Source: Pseudoxanthomonas sp. SE1 (GTDB lineage: Bacteria; Pseudomonadota; Gammaproteobacteria; Xanthomonadales; Xanthomonadaceae). Taken from it: DNA of 64,000 bases. A program made the translations under genes and the position numbers. This document shows positions 36,417 through 45,757 of this stretch, piece after piece. The notes beneath the pieces were generated by a model that was not told the DNA's origin, made no database searches, and worked only from the letters and a program-made list of their open reading frames with translations. The DNA lies in the NCBI RefSeq assembly GCF_029542205.1, contig NZ_CP113783.1, forward strand, positions 1,603,001 through 1,667,000, given 5' to 3'. Position 1 is the first letter of the stretch. Each line of letters begins with the position of its first letter.

Positions 36417-38906
36417 ATGTCGTCCCGCAGCGCTGAAGTCGAATCCAAACCCCGCACCGTCGTCCACAAGTTCGGCGGCACCTCCGTTGCCGATGCCGAC
36501 CGGTACCGCCACGTGGCGCAGTTGCTGCTCGCGCGCGACGAGGACGTGCAGGTCACCGTCGTCTCCGCGATGAAGGGCGTCACCGACGCGCTGATCGAAC
36601 TGTGCGAGCTGGCGGCGGCCAACCGCCCCGAATGGCACGAAAGCTGGCATGCGTTGCGGGCACGCCATCGCGGCGCTGCCGTGGCGTTGCTGGGAGAGGC
36701 GGCGGGACCGGTGATCGAATGGGTGGACGAACGCTTCGGGAAACTGGAGGAGATCCTCAACGCGCTGATCGTCATCGGCGGCCTGCCGGAACTGGTGCTG
36801 CAGCGCGTGCAGGGACTGGGCGAAGTGTGCTCCGCGCGATTGCTGGGCGAATACCTGACGCTGCAGGGCGAGGACTGTGCCGTGCTGGACGCGCGCGACG
36901 TGCTGCGGGTCGACCACGGCGAACTCGGCGTGGTGGTCGATTGGGACACCAGCGCGCAACGCCTGGCGGCGTGGCAGGCCTCGCACCCGCAGCGGCGCGT
37001 GGTGGTCACCGGCTTCGTCGCGCGCGATCGCGAAGGCCGCTTCACCACCCTGGGCCGCAACGGCAGCGACTATTCCGGTGCGATCTTCGCGGCGCTGTAC
37101 GACGCGGCCGAACTGCACATCTGGACCGATGTCGACGGCGTGCTGTCGGCCGATCCGCGCGTGGTGCCCGAAGCCGTGCAGCTGGGTGCCCTGAGCTACG
37201 ACGAGGCCTGTGAACTCGCGTACTTCGGCGCCAAGGTCGTGCATCCGCAGACCATGTCGCCGGCCATGGAACGCGGGCTGCCCATCATCATCCGCAACAC
37301 CTTCCATCCGGAACATCCCGGCACCCGCATCACCGCCGAGCGCGACGCGGTGGGCCCGGTGAAGGGCCTGACGCTCAGCGCCGACCTCGCCCTGCTCAAC
37401 CTGGAAGGCACCGGCCTGATCGGCGTGCCCGGCACGGCGGAGCGCGTGTTCGCGGCGTTGCGCAATGCGCATGTGTCGGTGGTGATGATCTCGCAGGGTT
37501 CGTCGGAGCATTCGATCTGCTGCGTGGTCAGGGCCAGCGAGGCGGGCAAGGGACAGGCGGCGCTGCTCGATGCATTCGCACATGAGCTGGACACCCGGCA
37601 GATCCAGCGCGTGCAGCGCCGCGACGGCGTCAGCGTGCTGGCCGCGGTCGGCGATGGCATGGCCGGGACGCCGGGCGTGTCGGCGCGCCTGTTCGGCGCG
37701 CTGGGACGCGCCCAGGTGAACATCCTGGCGATCGCGCAGGGTTCGTCCGAACGCAACATTTCCGTGGCCATCGACGGTGCCGACGCGACCAAGGCCCTGC
37801 GCGCCGCGCACGCCGGCTTCTGGTTGTCGCCGCAGACCTTCGCGGTAGGGGTGATCGGTCCCGGCAACGTCGGCGCGGCATTGATCGACCAGTTGCGTGC
37901 GGCGCAGCCGCAATTGCTGGCCAAGGCCAACCTCGACCTGCGCCTGCGCGCCATCGCCTCGAGCACGCGCATGCTGCTGGACGATCGCAGTCCGGACCAC
38001 GACTGGCGCGCGCGCTTCGATGCCAGTGCGCAGGCCACCGATCTCGACCGCTTCACCCAGCACCTGCTGTCGGCGCACATGCCGCATGCGGTGATCGTGG
38101 ACTGCAGCGCAAGCCCCCTCGTCGCCGACCGCTACGCAGAATGGCTGGCCGCCGGCATCCATGTGGTGACGCCGAACAAGCAGGCCGGCGCAGGTCCGCT
38201 GGCGCGCTACCACGCCATCCGCGACGCCGCCGCGGCCAGCGGCGCGCGCTTCCGCTACGAGGCGACCGTCGGCGCCGGCCTGCCGGTGATCTCCACCCTG
38301 CGCGACCTGCTGGATACGGGCGACACGGTGGTGTCGGTGGAAGGCATCTTCTCCGGCACGCTGGCGTGGCTGTTCAACAAGTACGACGGCAGCGTGCCGT
38401 TCTCGCGGCTGGTCACCGAGGCGCGCGGCCTGGGCTATACCGAACCGGACCCCCGCGATGACCTTTCGGGCACCGACGTGGCGCGCAAGCTGGTGATCCT
38501 GGCCCGCGAGGCCGGTCGCGAACTGGCGCTGGAGGACGTGCAGGTCGAAAGCCTGGTGCCGGAAGCGCTGCGACAGGCCAGCGTGGACGACTTCATGGCG
38601 CGGTTGGCCGAGGTGGATGCCGGCTTCGATGCCCGCCTGGCGAGCGCGCGCGCGGACGGCAACGTGTTGCGCTACGTCGCACGACTGGATGCGGAAGGCC
38701 GCGCAAGCGTGGGGCTGGTAGAGCTGCCGGCGGCGCATGCCTTCGGCAACCTGCGCCTGACCGACAACATCGTGCAGTTCACCACGCGCCGTTACTGCGA
38801 CAATCCGCTGATCGTGCAGGGGCCGGGCGCAGGCCCGGAAGTCACCGCGGCCGGCGTGTTCGCCGACGTGCTGCGCGTGGCGGCAGGGCAGGGCGCGAAG
38901 CTGTGA
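36417..38906 (+). CDS. thrA: bifunctional aspartate kinase / homoserine dehydrogenase
   Basis: 829 residues. N-terminal aspartate kinase ([49 protein letters not shown]), two ACT regulatory domains ([23 protein letters not shown] and [22 protein letters not shown]) and C-terminal NAD(P)-dependent homoserine dehydrogenase ([56 protein letters not shown]). It catalyses the first and third steps from aspartate to threonine. ACT domains imply feedback inhibition by threonine. First gene of thrABC, preceded by the leader peptide. Confidence 0.95.
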   Translation: MSSRSAEVESKPRTVVHKFGGTSVADADRYRHVAQLLLARDEDVQVTVVSAMKGVTDALIELCELAAANRPEWHESWHALRARHRGAAVALLGEAAGPVIEWVDERFGKLEEILNALIVIGGLPELVLQRVQGLGEVCSARLLGEYLTLQGEDCAVLDARDVLRVDHGELGVVVDWDTSAQRLAAWQASHPQRRVVVTGFVARDREGRFTTLGRNGSDYSGAIFAALYDAAELHIWTDVDGVLSADPRVVPEAVQLGALSYDEACELAYFGAKVVHPQTMSPAMERGLPIIIRNTFHPEHPGTRITAERDAVGPVKGLTLSADLALLNLEGTGLIGVPGTAERVFAALRNAHVSVVMISQGSSEHSICCVVRASEAGKGQAALLDAFAHELDTRQIQRVQRRDGVSVLAAVGDGMAGTPGVSARLFGALGRAQVNILAIAQGSSERNISVAIDGADATKALRAAHAGFWLSPQTFAVGVIGPGNVGAALIDQLRAAQPQLLAKANLDLRLRAIASSTRMLLDDRSPDHDWRARFDASAQATDLDRFTQHLLSAHMPHAVIVDCSASPLVADRYAEWLAAGIHVVTPNKQAGAGPLARYHAIRDAAAASGARFRYEATVGAGLPVISTLRDLLDTGDTVVSVEGIFSGTLAWLFNKYDGSVPFSRLVTEARGLGYTEPDPRDDLSGTDVARKLVILAREAGRELALEDVQVESLVPEALRQASVDDFMARLAEVDAGFDARLASARADGNVLRYVARLDAEGRASVGLVELPAAHAFGNLRLTDNIVQFTTRRYCDNPLIVQGPGAGPEVTAAGVFADVLRVAAGQGAKL

Positions 38907-38937
38907 CGCATCCGGGGACGAACGAGATGGAGTGGGC

Positions 38938-39867
38938 ATGAGGCAGCAGGCAAGTGCGTTTTCGCCGGCATCGGTGGGCAACGTCGGCGTGGGGTTCGAC
39001 ATCCTGGGCCATGTGATCGAAGGCGTCGGCGACACGGTGACCGTGCGCCGGACGGCATCGCCGGACGTGCGCATCGCCGCCATCCGCGGCGCCACCGTGG
39101 ACCTGCCGCTGGACGCGCCGGGCAATACGGCTGGCGCAGCATTGATCTCGCTGCGCGATGCCTTGGCGCTGCCATTCGGGTTCGACGTGGAGATCGACAA
39201 GGGCATTCCGCTGGGCTCCGGCATGGGCGGTTCCGCCGCGTCGTGCGTCGCTGCGCTTGTCGCAGCCAACGCGCTGCTCGACGTGCCGCTGACGCGCGAG
39301 CAGCTGTACCCGCACGCGCTGGTCGGCGAGGCGGTCGCCAGCGGAGGCAGGCACGGCGACAACCTCGGCCCGATGCTGCTCGGTGGACTGGTCCTGTCCA
39401 CGGCCGACCGCTTGGTGCGCGTGCCCGTGCCGGAGCATTGGCACAGCGTGCTGGTGCACCCGGATGCGATCCTGGAGACGCGCCGCGCGCGCGCCGCGTT
39501 GCAGGGCGCATACGAGCTGAAGGACTTCGTGGCGCAGAGCGCGAACCTTGCACTGGTGCTCGCCGGTTGCCATGCCGGTGATGCCGGGCTGGTGCGCGAA
39601 GGCCTGCGCGATGTGCTGGTCGAACCACGCCGCGCGCCACTGATCGTCGGCTTCGATGCGGCGAAACAGGCGGCGCTGGATGCCGGTGCGATGGGGGCCA
39701 GCATCTCCGGCGCCGGCCCCAGCGTATTCGCCTGGTTCGAGTCGCGCGGCGAAGCGGAAGCCGCGGTGCCCGCCGTGCAGGCAGCCTTCGCGGCTGCGGG
39801 CTTCGACAGCCAGGCCTGGGTGTCGCCGATCAACGCGACGGGCGCGGAACTTCTCCCCTCCAACTGA
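38938..39867 (+). CDS. thrB: homoserine kinase (GHMP family)
   Basis: 309 residues. GHMP kinase motifs: [17 protein letters not shown] (motif 1), [19 protein letters not shown] (ATP loop) and [17 protein letters not shown] (motif 3). It phosphorylates homoserine for ThrC. The start at 38938 follows GGAG at five bases; GTG 38932 lies within that ribosome site. It begins 31 bases after thrA. Confidence 0.94.
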   Translation: MRQQASAFSPASVGNVGVGFDILGHVIEGVGDTVTVRRTASPDVRIAAIRGATVDLPLDAPGNTAGAALISLRDALALPFGFDVEIDKGIPLGSGMGGSAASCVAALVAANALLDVPLTREQLYPHALVGEAVASGGRHGDNLGPMLLGGLVLSTADRLVRVPVPEHWHSVLVHPDAILETRRARAALQGAYELKDFVAQSANLALVLAGCHAGDAGLVREGLRDVLVEPRRAPLIVGFDAAKQAALDAGAMGASISGAGPSVFAWFESRGEAEAAVPAVQAAFAAAGFDSQAWVSPINATGAELLPSN

Positions 39868-39920
39868 ACTTCTCTTCCAGCGGCCGCGCTCCGTGCGTGG
39901 CGCTCTCCTGACGACAGACC

Positions 39921-41210
39921 ATGAACTTCATCTCGACCCGCAATGCCGCGCCCACCGTCACGCTCAGCGAGGCGATCGCCGCCGGACTGGCGCCCGACGG
40001 CGGGCTGTACGTCCCCGAAGCGCTGCCGCCCGTCCGCGACCTGATACCCGGGCGCGACATTGCCGGGACGGCGACGGCCCTGCTGGCCCCGTTCTTCGCC
40101 GGCGATGCGCTGGAGGGCGAACTGGCGTCGATCTGCCGCGAGGCCTTCGACTTCCCGGCGCCGCTGCGATCGCTGGGCACGCCGGACGACCATGTGCTGG
40201 AGCTGTTCCACGGACCGACGGCGGCGTTCAAGGACTTCGGCGCGCGTTTCCTTGCCGCCAGCATGGCGCGGCTGCGTCGCGATGAAGCCACGCCCCTGAC
40301 GATCCTCGTCGCCACCTCCGGCGATACGGGCGCGGCGGTGGCCGCAGCGTTCCATCGCCAACCGGGCCTGCGCGTGGTCGTGCTGTATCCGGACGGGCGC
40401 GTGTCGCCGCGGCAGGCGCACCAGTTGGGATGTTTCGGCGACAACATCACCGCATTGCGCGTGGCGGGTTCGTTCGACGACTGCCAGGCGCTGGTGAAGC
40501 GCGCCCTCAACGATGCCGAGCTGCAGGCGCGGGCGCCGCTCAGTTCGGCGAACAGCATCAGCCTGGGTCGCCTGCTGCCGCAGATGAGCTATTACGCCCA
40601 TGCGGCTCTGATGCATCGTGCGGAGACGGGGCGCGCTCTGAACGTTGTCATTCCCACCGGCAATCTGGGCAACGCGATGGCGGCGATCCTGGCGCGTGCG
40701 CTCGGCGTGCCGCTCGGCAGGATCGTGCTGGCGACCAATGCGAACCGCGTGCTGCCCGACTTTTTCGCGGGCGGCGACTATGTTCCGGCCGCCAGCGTGG
40801 CGACGCTGGCCAATGCGATGGATGTCGGTGCGCCCAGCAACTTCGAGCGTCTGCGCTGGCTCTACGCGGGCGACGATGCGGCGTTGCGTGCGGCGTTCAG
40901 CGCATCCATGGTCGATGACGCAACCATCCGCGAGGTGATCGCCCGTCGCTTCCGCGACCATGACGAAGTGCATTGCCCGCACACGGCGACAGCGGTGAAG
41001 GTGCTGGAGGACCTGCGCGTCCGGAGCGAGCGGGGCGACTGGGCGGTCGCGGCCACGGCGCATCCGACCAAGTTCGAAAGCGTGGTGGAATCGCTGATCG
41101 GCCGCGAGGTCGAAGTGCCGCCCGCGCTGGCGGAACTGCTGGCGCGTCCTGCGCAGGCAGACCCGATTCCCGCCGACTACGACGCCTTGCGCGAGCGCCT
41201 GCTGCAGTAG
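39921..41210 (+). CDS. thrC: threonine synthase
   Basis: 429 residues, PLP enzyme. Substrate loop YVPEALPPV, PLP lysine in FHGPTAAFKDFGARFL, phosphate and cofactor loops VATSGDTGAAVAAAF and VVIPTGNLGNAMAAILAR, and a C-terminal HPTKFESVVE segment. It converts O-phosphohomoserine to threonine. It ends the operon; a perfect 27-bp inverted repeat 19 bases after the stop may act as terminator. Confidence 0.95.
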   Translation: MNFISTRNAAPTVTLSEAIAAGLAPDGGLYVPEALPPVRDLIPGRDIAGTATALLAPFFAGDALEGELASICREAFDFPAPLRSLGTPDDHVLELFHGPTAAFKDFGARFLAASMARLRRDEATPLTILVATSGDTGAAVAAAFHRQPGLRVVVLYPDGRVSPRQAHQLGCFGDNITALRVAGSFDDCQALVKRALNDAELQARAPLSSANSISLGRLLPQMSYYAHAALMHRAETGRALNVVIPTGNLGNAMAAILARALGVPLGRIVLATNANRVLPDFFAGGDYVPAASVATLANAMDVGAPSNFERLRWLYAGDDAALRAAFSASMVDDATIREVIARRFRDHDEVHCPHTATAVKVLEDLRVRSERGDWAVAATAHPTKFESVVESLIGREVEVPPALAELLARPAQADPIPADYDALRERLLQ

Positions 41211-41229
41211 TCCGGCTCCACGTTGCGCA

Positions 41230-41295
41230 TGTGGGAGCGACGTAAGTCGCGAACGGCTATCGCATGGACCGTTCGCGACTTACGTCGCTCCCACA
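41230..41295. repeat. paired palindromic repeat, perfect 27-bp arms
   Basis: Arms 41230-41256 and 41269-41295 are exact reverse complements, starting TGTGGGAGCGACGTAAGTCG, around a 12-base loop. This is the tightest copy in the window and would fold into one long hairpin right after thrC. Confidence 0.9.
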
Positions 41296-41383
41296 AGGCA
41301 GGCAGCCTGCGCTGTTGCAGACGCGCCTTCGGTCCTTCTGTACAGGATCGGCGGTGCGGGTCCTCCTGCGCTAAGCTCATCCG

Positions 41384-42424
41384 ATGACACGAAACTTCCT
41401 GCCCACCCTCCTGCTGGCCAGCCTGCTCGCCGGTGCCACCCCCTTCGCCGCGCACGCGCAATCCGCCGTCCCGCAGGCCGACGTCCGCGCGCTGAAGCCG
41501 GGCGAATTCCTGTGGTATCCGCAGATCGCGCCCGAGGGTCCCGTGGTGCTGGTGGTCAGCCTCGACGAACAGCGTGCCTACGTGTACCGCAACGGCATCG
41601 CCATCGGCGTGTCGACGATCAGTTCGGGCAAGGCGGGCAAGGACACGCCGACCGGTGTGTTCACCATCCTGCAGAAGAACAAGGACCATCGGTCCAATCT
41701 CTACAACAACGCACCGATGCCTTACATGCAGCGGCTGACGTGGGATGGCATCGCGCTGCATGGCGGCCACCTGCCCGGCTATCCGGCGTCGCACGGCTGC
41801 GTCCGCCTGCCGCAGGCCTTCGCCGAGAAACTGTTCGGCATCACCCGCTTCGGCGACTCGGTGGTGGTGGCGAACGCGAAGGCGTCGCCCGCCAGCCTGG
41901 TGCACCCCGCCGTGCTGGCGCCGGTGACTGCCGGGGGACAGGCGGCGCATCCGGACCTGTCGGCCTACGAGGTGTACTGGAACGAGGCGGCGTCGCCGGA
42001 GGGGCCGGTCAGCATCCTGGTCAGCCTGTACGACCAGCGGGTGTCGGTACTGCGCAATGGCGTGCTGATCGGCGCGGCGCCGTTGCAGATGATCCGGGAC
42101 TTCGCGCTCAACGGCACGGTATTGCTGGTGATGACGACGGAAATGGAGGACATCCCCAGCCTGCTGGATCCGCAGCAGAAGGAACATCGCTGGGTGGCGC
42201 ACCGCGTGCTGGGCGAAGAGGGCGCGCCGATGCCGCCGCTGCGTTCGCTCGGGGACGCGTTCTGGATTCCGCAGGATTTCGCGCGTCGCCTGTACACGGT
42301 GCTGAAGCCGGGCACCACGGTGCTGCTGTCGGACCTGCCCGGCGTACGCGCAACGCCCGATGACCAGCCGTCCGTGCCGGTCTTGGAATCGGACGAAGCC
42401 AGCCCCACAACGGCCGTACGCTGA
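41384..42424 (+). CDS. secreted L,D-transpeptidase (YkuD) with a second, degenerate copy of its first half
   Basis: 346 residues with a signal peptide (ends AHAQ). The YkuD domain (about 43-165) has the catalytic motif H126-GGH-LPGYPA-S136-H137-G-C139-V-R141. It would form 3-3 cross-links in peptidoglycan or anchor proteins to it. Residues about 197-270 repeat the start of the domain: PEGPVVLVVSLDEQRAYVYR (50-69) matches PEGPVSILVSLYDQRVSVLR (205-224), followed by NGxxIG in both. The second copy lacks the His/Cys motif and so is non-catalytic, perhaps for substrate binding or pairing. The next gene is another L,D-transpeptidase-like protein. Confidence 0.86.
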   Translation: MTRNFLPTLLLASLLAGATPFAAHAQSAVPQADVRALKPGEFLWYPQIAPEGPVVLVVSLDEQRAYVYRNGIAIGVSTISSGKAGKDTPTGVFTILQKNKDHRSNLYNNAPMPYMQRLTWDGIALHGGHLPGYPASHGCVRLPQAFAEKLFGITRFGDSVVVANAKASPASLVHPAVLAPVTAGGQAAHPDLSAYEVYWNEAASPEGPVSILVSLYDQRVSVLRNGVLIGAAPLQMIRDFALNGTVLLVMTTEMEDIPSLLDPQQKEHRWVAHRVLGEEGAPMPPLRSLGDAFWIPQDFARRLYTVLKPGTTVLLSDLPGVRATPDDQPSVPVLESDEASPTTAVR

Positions 42425-42480
42425 GCCTTGCGGATGGAATCGGGACGCTGGCGCTTCTCCATCGATACCCGGATGCCGTC

Positions 42481-43218
42481 ATGACCCCATCCCGCCGCCT
42501 GCTGTCGCTGAGCCTTGCCGCCGTGGTCATTCCGTCGGCGGGCGCTGCGCGCGCTGCGTCCCCGCCGCCCGTGCCGTCGGAGCGCATGGTCGATGTCCTG
42601 CATCGTGCGGCGCCTTCGCTCGACCGCAACGTGCTGTCCATGGCGACGCGGGCGATGACGTGCTCGATCCGGCGTGGCGAACCCGTGCCGATGCGTCGGC
42701 TCAGCGTGATCGATTATTCGCGGCCCTCGACCCAGCCGCGCTTGTGGGTGTTCGATCTGGAAAAGGCCCGCCTGCTGTTCGAGGAGCGCGTCGCGCACGG
42801 CCGCAATACCGGCGAGAACCTGGCGACGCGGTTCTCCAATGCGACCGGCAGTTACATGTCCAGCCTGGGCGCGTTCGTCACCCAGGAATCCTATCGCGGT
42901 GCCAATGGCTACTCGCTGCGCCTGCAGGGCCTGGAACCGGGCTTCAACGACAACGCGCGCGAACGCGCCATCGTCATCCATGGCGCACCCTATGTCAGCG
43001 ACGCGCTGGTGCGCGCGCAGGGGCGGTTGGGGCGCAGCCTTGGTTGTCCGGCCATCCGCGCGGCCGTGGCGCAGCCGCTGATCGACAGCATCCGCGGCGG
43101 CTCGTTCGTGTTCGCGTACTACCCCGATCCCGCCTGGCTGAAGCAGTCGCGCCTGCTGGGCGCGGACTGCGGCCAGGGCGTGGTCGCGCATCCTGCGCCG
43201 TCGGGCGCGGGTGGCTGA
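42481..43218 (+). CDS. secreted murein L,D-transpeptidase-like protein (YkuD_2 type)
   Basis: 245 residues with a signal peptide (ends ARAA). The C-terminal part has H167-G (IVIHGAPYVSD) and the nucleophile C189 in GRSLGCPAIR, the short motif of the YkuD_2 catalytic family. Upstream features are LWVFDLEKARLLFEERVAHGRNTG and FVTQESYRGANGYSLRLQGLEPGFND. It follows the YkuD gene by 56 bases, and the two probably remodel peptidoglycan together. It converges on the MBL hydrolase gene. Confidence 0.83.
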   Translation: MTPSRRLLSLSLAAVVIPSAGAARAASPPPVPSERMVDVLHRAAPSLDRNVLSMATRAMTCSIRRGEPVPMRRLSVIDYSRPSTQPRLWVFDLEKARLLFEERVAHGRNTGENLATRFSNATGSYMSSLGAFVTQESYRGANGYSLRLQGLEPGFNDNARERAIVIHGAPYVSDALVRAQGRLGRSLGCPAIRAAVAQPLIDSIRGGSFVFAYYPDPAWLKQSRLLGADCGQGVVAHPAPSGAGG

Positions 43219-43224
43219 CGCGGC

Positions 43225-44085
43225 TCAGATATCCAGCGGGATCTTCAGGTAACGCCGCCCGTTCGCTTCAGGCCCGGGCAGTCGTCCGGCCCGGATGTTG
43301 ACCTGCAGCGATGGCAGCAACAGCACGGGTGCGGCCAGCGTTGCGTCGCGCGCTTCGCGCATCTTCACGTAGTCGTCTTCTGTCACGCCACCGCCGATGT
43401 GCACGTTGCGCGCCTTCTCGTCGGCGACGGTGGTTTCCCATGCGTAGTGGTCGCGTCCCGGTGCCTTGTAGTCGTGGCACAGGAACAGGCGCGTGTCGTC
43501 CGGCAGCGACAGCAGTGCGTGGATCGAACGGTACAGGGTGCGCGCATCGCCGCCGGGGAAGTCGGCGCGCGCGGTGCCGTAGTCGGGCATGAACAGCGTG
43601 TCACCGACGAATACCGCATCACCGATGCGGTAGGACACGCAGGCCGGTGTATGCCCGGGGGTATGCATGACGCCAACCTGCAGTCCGCCGAGCGGGAACG
43701 TCTCGCCATCGCGGAACAATCGATCGAATTCACGGCCGTCGCTGCTGACATCGTCGAGTCCGAACATGGGCGCGAACGTGCGTTGCACGTCGCGGATGTG
43801 CTCTCCGATCCCGATCGGTGCGCCGGTCTTCTCCTTCAGCCACGGCGCTGCGCTGAGATGGTCGGCGTGCGCATGCGTCTCCAGGATCCACGCAACCGAC
43901 AGCCCTTGTTCCGCGACAAAGGCGAGCAGGGCATCTACGGAACGGTGCGAAGCGCGGCCCGAACGGTGGTCGTAGTCCAGCACCGGGTCGATGATGGCCG
44001 CCTGCGCGGTGGCGGGATCCCACACTACGTAGCTGATGGTGTTGGTGCTTTCGTCGAACTGGGCGTGGACGGAGGGGATCGACAT
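43225..44085 (-). CDS. persulfide dioxygenase-like metallo-beta-lactamase-fold hydrolase (ETHE1/Blh type)
   Basis: 286 residues. Metal ligands H71-x-H73-x-D75-H76 (ETHAHADHLSAA), HTPGH with H141, D162 region (FVGDTLFMPDYG) and LCHDYKAPG. The single-iron ETHE1 group oxidises glutathione persulfide; the Blh branch is found beside BigR in Xylella and Agrobacterium. It is last in the minus-strand run of sulfur genes, 80 bases after the CMD gene, which supports persulfide removal. Confidence 0.83.
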   Translation of the reverse strand: MSIPSVHAQFDESTNTISYVVWDPATAQAAIIDPVLDYDHRSGRASHRSVDALLAFVAEQGLSVAWILETHAHADHLSAAPWLKEKTGAPIGIGEHIRDVQRTFAPMFGLDDVSSDGREFDRLFRDGETFPLGGLQVGVMHTPGHTPACVSYRIGDAVFVGDTLFMPDYGTARADFPGGDARTLYRSIHALLSLPDDTRLFLCHDYKAPGRDHYAWETTVADEKARNVHIGGGVTEDDYVKMREARDATLAAPVLLLPSLQVNIRAGRLPGPEANGRRYLKIPLDI

Positions 44086-44165
44086 GACGCTGCTCCCGGT
44101 GTCGCGAGGCCGGCAGGCCGAGGAATGCGGATGATCGCAGTCGGAGCGGACAAGGCCAAGCGGGT

Positions 44166-44519
44166 TCAGGCCGCCTGCGAGAACTCCTCGAAGGCTTCCA
44201 GCGCGTGCGCGGCGTACATCAGCGAGGGACCACCGCCCATGTAGACGGCGACGCCCAACATTTCGTGGAACTCCTCCGGCGTGGCGCCCAGCCGCACGAG
44301 CGCCTTGGCGTGGAAGCCGAGGCAGCCATCGCAGCGCGATGCCACGCCGATGGCCATGGCGATCAGTTCCTTGGTCTTTTCGTCCAGCGTGCCGGCGGCC
44401 ATCGCGCCACGCGCCATGGCGCCGAAGCCCTGCATCACCGCGGGTGCGGCTGTGCGGAAGGGAGCGAGGTGGCGGTTGATGCGGGTGGTCAGTTCCTGGT
44501 AGCGGTCTGCACTGGACAT
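44166..44519 (-). CDS. carboxymuconolactone decarboxylase/AhpD-family protein
   Basis: 117 residues, all helical. Redox motif C63-x2-C66-x3-H70 (ASRCDGCLGFHAKALVRLGATPEEFHEML), the AhpD-type active site for thiol peroxide or disulfide chemistry. It lies in the sulfide run after the rhodanese gene (23-base gap), so it likely handles thiol or persulfide redox. Actual decarboxylase activity is not expected. Confidence 0.84.
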   Translation of the reverse strand: MSSADRYQELTTRINRHLAPFRTAAPAVMQGFGAMARGAMAAGTLDEKTKELIAMAIGVASRCDGCLGFHAKALVRLGATPEEFHEMLGVAVYMGGGPSLMYAAHALEAFEEFSQAA

Positions 44520-44542
44520 GGGATTCTCGATGACGGAGGGGG

Positions 44543-44908
44543 TCAACCTTGCCGGGATACCGGCAGGCCGTGGGCGCGCCATGCGGACATGCCGCCGGCG
44601 ATGTTCAGATAGGTGCGTGCGTCCTTGCCGGCCAGGCCCGACTGCGCCAAGCGCGACCGCATGCCGCTCTGGCAGATCAGCAGGATCTCGGTCGTGGCCG
44701 CCGGAAGGCGTGCGTCCAGCAGCGCGGGGCCGCCGGCACGCAGGTCGCCGAGCGGGATGTGGCACGCGCCCCGCACATGCCCCGCGGCGAACTCGCCCGC
44801 CTCGCGCACGTCGACGAGCGCCGCGCCCTGGTTCATCCGTTGCACGGCATCACGCGGCGAAACCTGCGGGGCTCCAACGCCGAACAGGGCCTTCAGCAGC
44901 GCGATCAT
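44543..44908 (-). CDS. rhodanese-like sulfurtransferase, membrane-proximal
   Basis: 121 residues. Short hydrophobic N-terminus (MIALLKALFGVG), then a single rhodanese domain with ALVDVREAGEFAAGHVRGACHIPLGDL and the persulfide-carrying C79 in LICQSGMRS. It transfers sulfane sulfur. The ATG overlaps the stop of the ArsR-family gene (ATGA, 44905-44908), so the repressor and both rhodaneses are translated as a chain. Confidence 0.86.
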   Translation of the reverse strand: MIALLKALFGVGAPQVSPRDAVQRMNQGAALVDVREAGEFAAGHVRGACHIPLGDLRAGGPALLDARLPAATTEILLICQSGMRSRLAQSGLAGKDARTYLNIAGGMSAWRAHGLPVSRQG

Positions 44909-45264
44909 CGGGATGTCCTTACGGCCTTGCGCGGTGGTGCGACAGGAGCACAGTAGATGCCGTGCAGTGTATGCATGACCTGCGCGGCCGGGCCGGGCAT
45001 CAACGCGTAGAACACGTTCTGTGCTTCGCGCCGCGTCTGCACCAGGCCTTCTTCGCGCAGCACGGCCAGGTGCTGCGACAGCGCGGACTGGCTCAGGTCG
45101 AGCAGGGCATTGAGCTCGCCCACCGAGCGCTCGCCCGAGGTCAGCAGGCAGAGGATCTGCAGGCGCTTCTCGTTGGCGAGGGCCTTGAGCAACTGCGCCG
45201 CGTCGCCGGCATGCGCCTGCATGGCGGCGATATCGAAGACGGGCGTGGTGGTGCGTCGGGTCAT
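44905..45264 (-). CDS. bigR: sulfide/persulfide-responsive ArsR-family repressor (BigR/SqrR type)
   Basis: 119 residues, winged helix (LLDLSQSALSQHLAVLREEGLVQTRREAQNVFYAL). It has just two cysteines, C39 (LQILCLLTSGERS) and C105 (HGIYCAP), at almost the positions of C41 and C107 in SqrR, which form a polysulfide bridge and release DNA. Metal-binding Cys of classic ArsR are absent. Overlaps at both ends (ATGA) with the two rhodanese genes. Expected to bind the palindromes at 45666-45697 and repress both divergent transcripts. Confidence 0.82.
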   Translation of the reverse strand: MTRRTTTPVFDIAAMQAHAGDAAQLLKALANEKRLQILCLLTSGERSVGELNALLDLSQSALSQHLAVLREEGLVQTRREAQNVFYALMPGPAAQVMHTLHGIYCAPVAPPRKAVRTSR

Positions 45265-45650
45265 GCGGCATCCGTGGAAAGAGTCAGGCCTGCATTGCGC
45301 CATGCCGTGAGGCCGCCGGCAAGCGAGCGCACGCAGGTGAAGCCCAGCGACTGCAGGCTGTCGGCGGCCAGCGCCGAGCGCCCCCCGGTCAGGCAGTAGA
45401 GAAGCAATGCGCGGTCAGGCATGGCGAGCGCCTCGCTGGTGGCGCAGGCCATCGCCGGGTGCGCGTGGATCTGGAACTCCAGCACGCCGCGCGGCAGGTT
45501 GATCGCGCCCGGCAGGTGGCCTTGCGCGTACTCGGCCGGTTCGCGCACGTCGATCACGACGCCGCCGCCCTGCGCGGCGAACTGGTCGGGCGCGATCTCT
45601 TCGATGCGGCTGCGGGCCTCGGCCACCAGATCCTGGACGGTGCGTGCCAT
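45261..45650 (-). CDS. rhodanese-like sulfurtransferase, first gene of the bigR run
   Basis: 129 residues: a short helical lead, then a rhodanese domain with VVIDVREPAEYAQGHLPGAINLPRG and active C86 in YCLTGGRSA. GGAGG lies five bases before the ATG. Its promoter must lie in the 107-base gap that holds the tandem palindromes. Works with SQR, which makes sulfane sulfur that rhodaneses can pass to thiols. Confidence 0.86.
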   Translation of the reverse strand: MARTVQDLVAEARSRIEEIAPDQFAAQGGGVVIDVREPAEYAQGHLPGAINLPRGVLEFQIHAHPAMACATSEALAMPDRALLLYCLTGGRSALAADSLQSLGFTCVRSLAGGLTAWRNAGLTLSTDAA

Positions 45651-45665
45651 GGATGCCTCCAATAC

Positions 45666-45697
45666 ATTAGTTGACGCTAATATTAGTAAATGCTAAT
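45666..45697. promoter_or_regulatory. tandem operator, two abutting ATTAG-N6-CTAAT palindromes
   Basis: Two 16-base sites, 45666-45681 (ATTAGTTGACGCTAAT) and 45682-45697 (ATTAGTAAATGCTAAT), sit side by side with no spacer, in an AT-rich island unlike the GC-rich surroundings. A TTGACG (45671) and a TAATTT (45694) 17 bases apart could be the sqr promoter, so a bound repressor would cover it. The BigR protein of Xylella is known to bind an AT-rich palindrome over its own promoter. Confidence 0.78.
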
Positions 45698-45757
45698 TTT
45701 CATTGCAAGCCGACCGGCATTCCCGCCGGGGGCACCATCCGACCTGGAGGGGAAGAC

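Noticed and set aside
36282..41063. Minus-strand open frame of about 1590 codons opposite thrABC
   Set aside because: Low-complexity Arg/Ala/His composition, mirrors the codon bias of thrA, thrB and thrC, and shows no domain. An antisense artefact of GC-rich coding.
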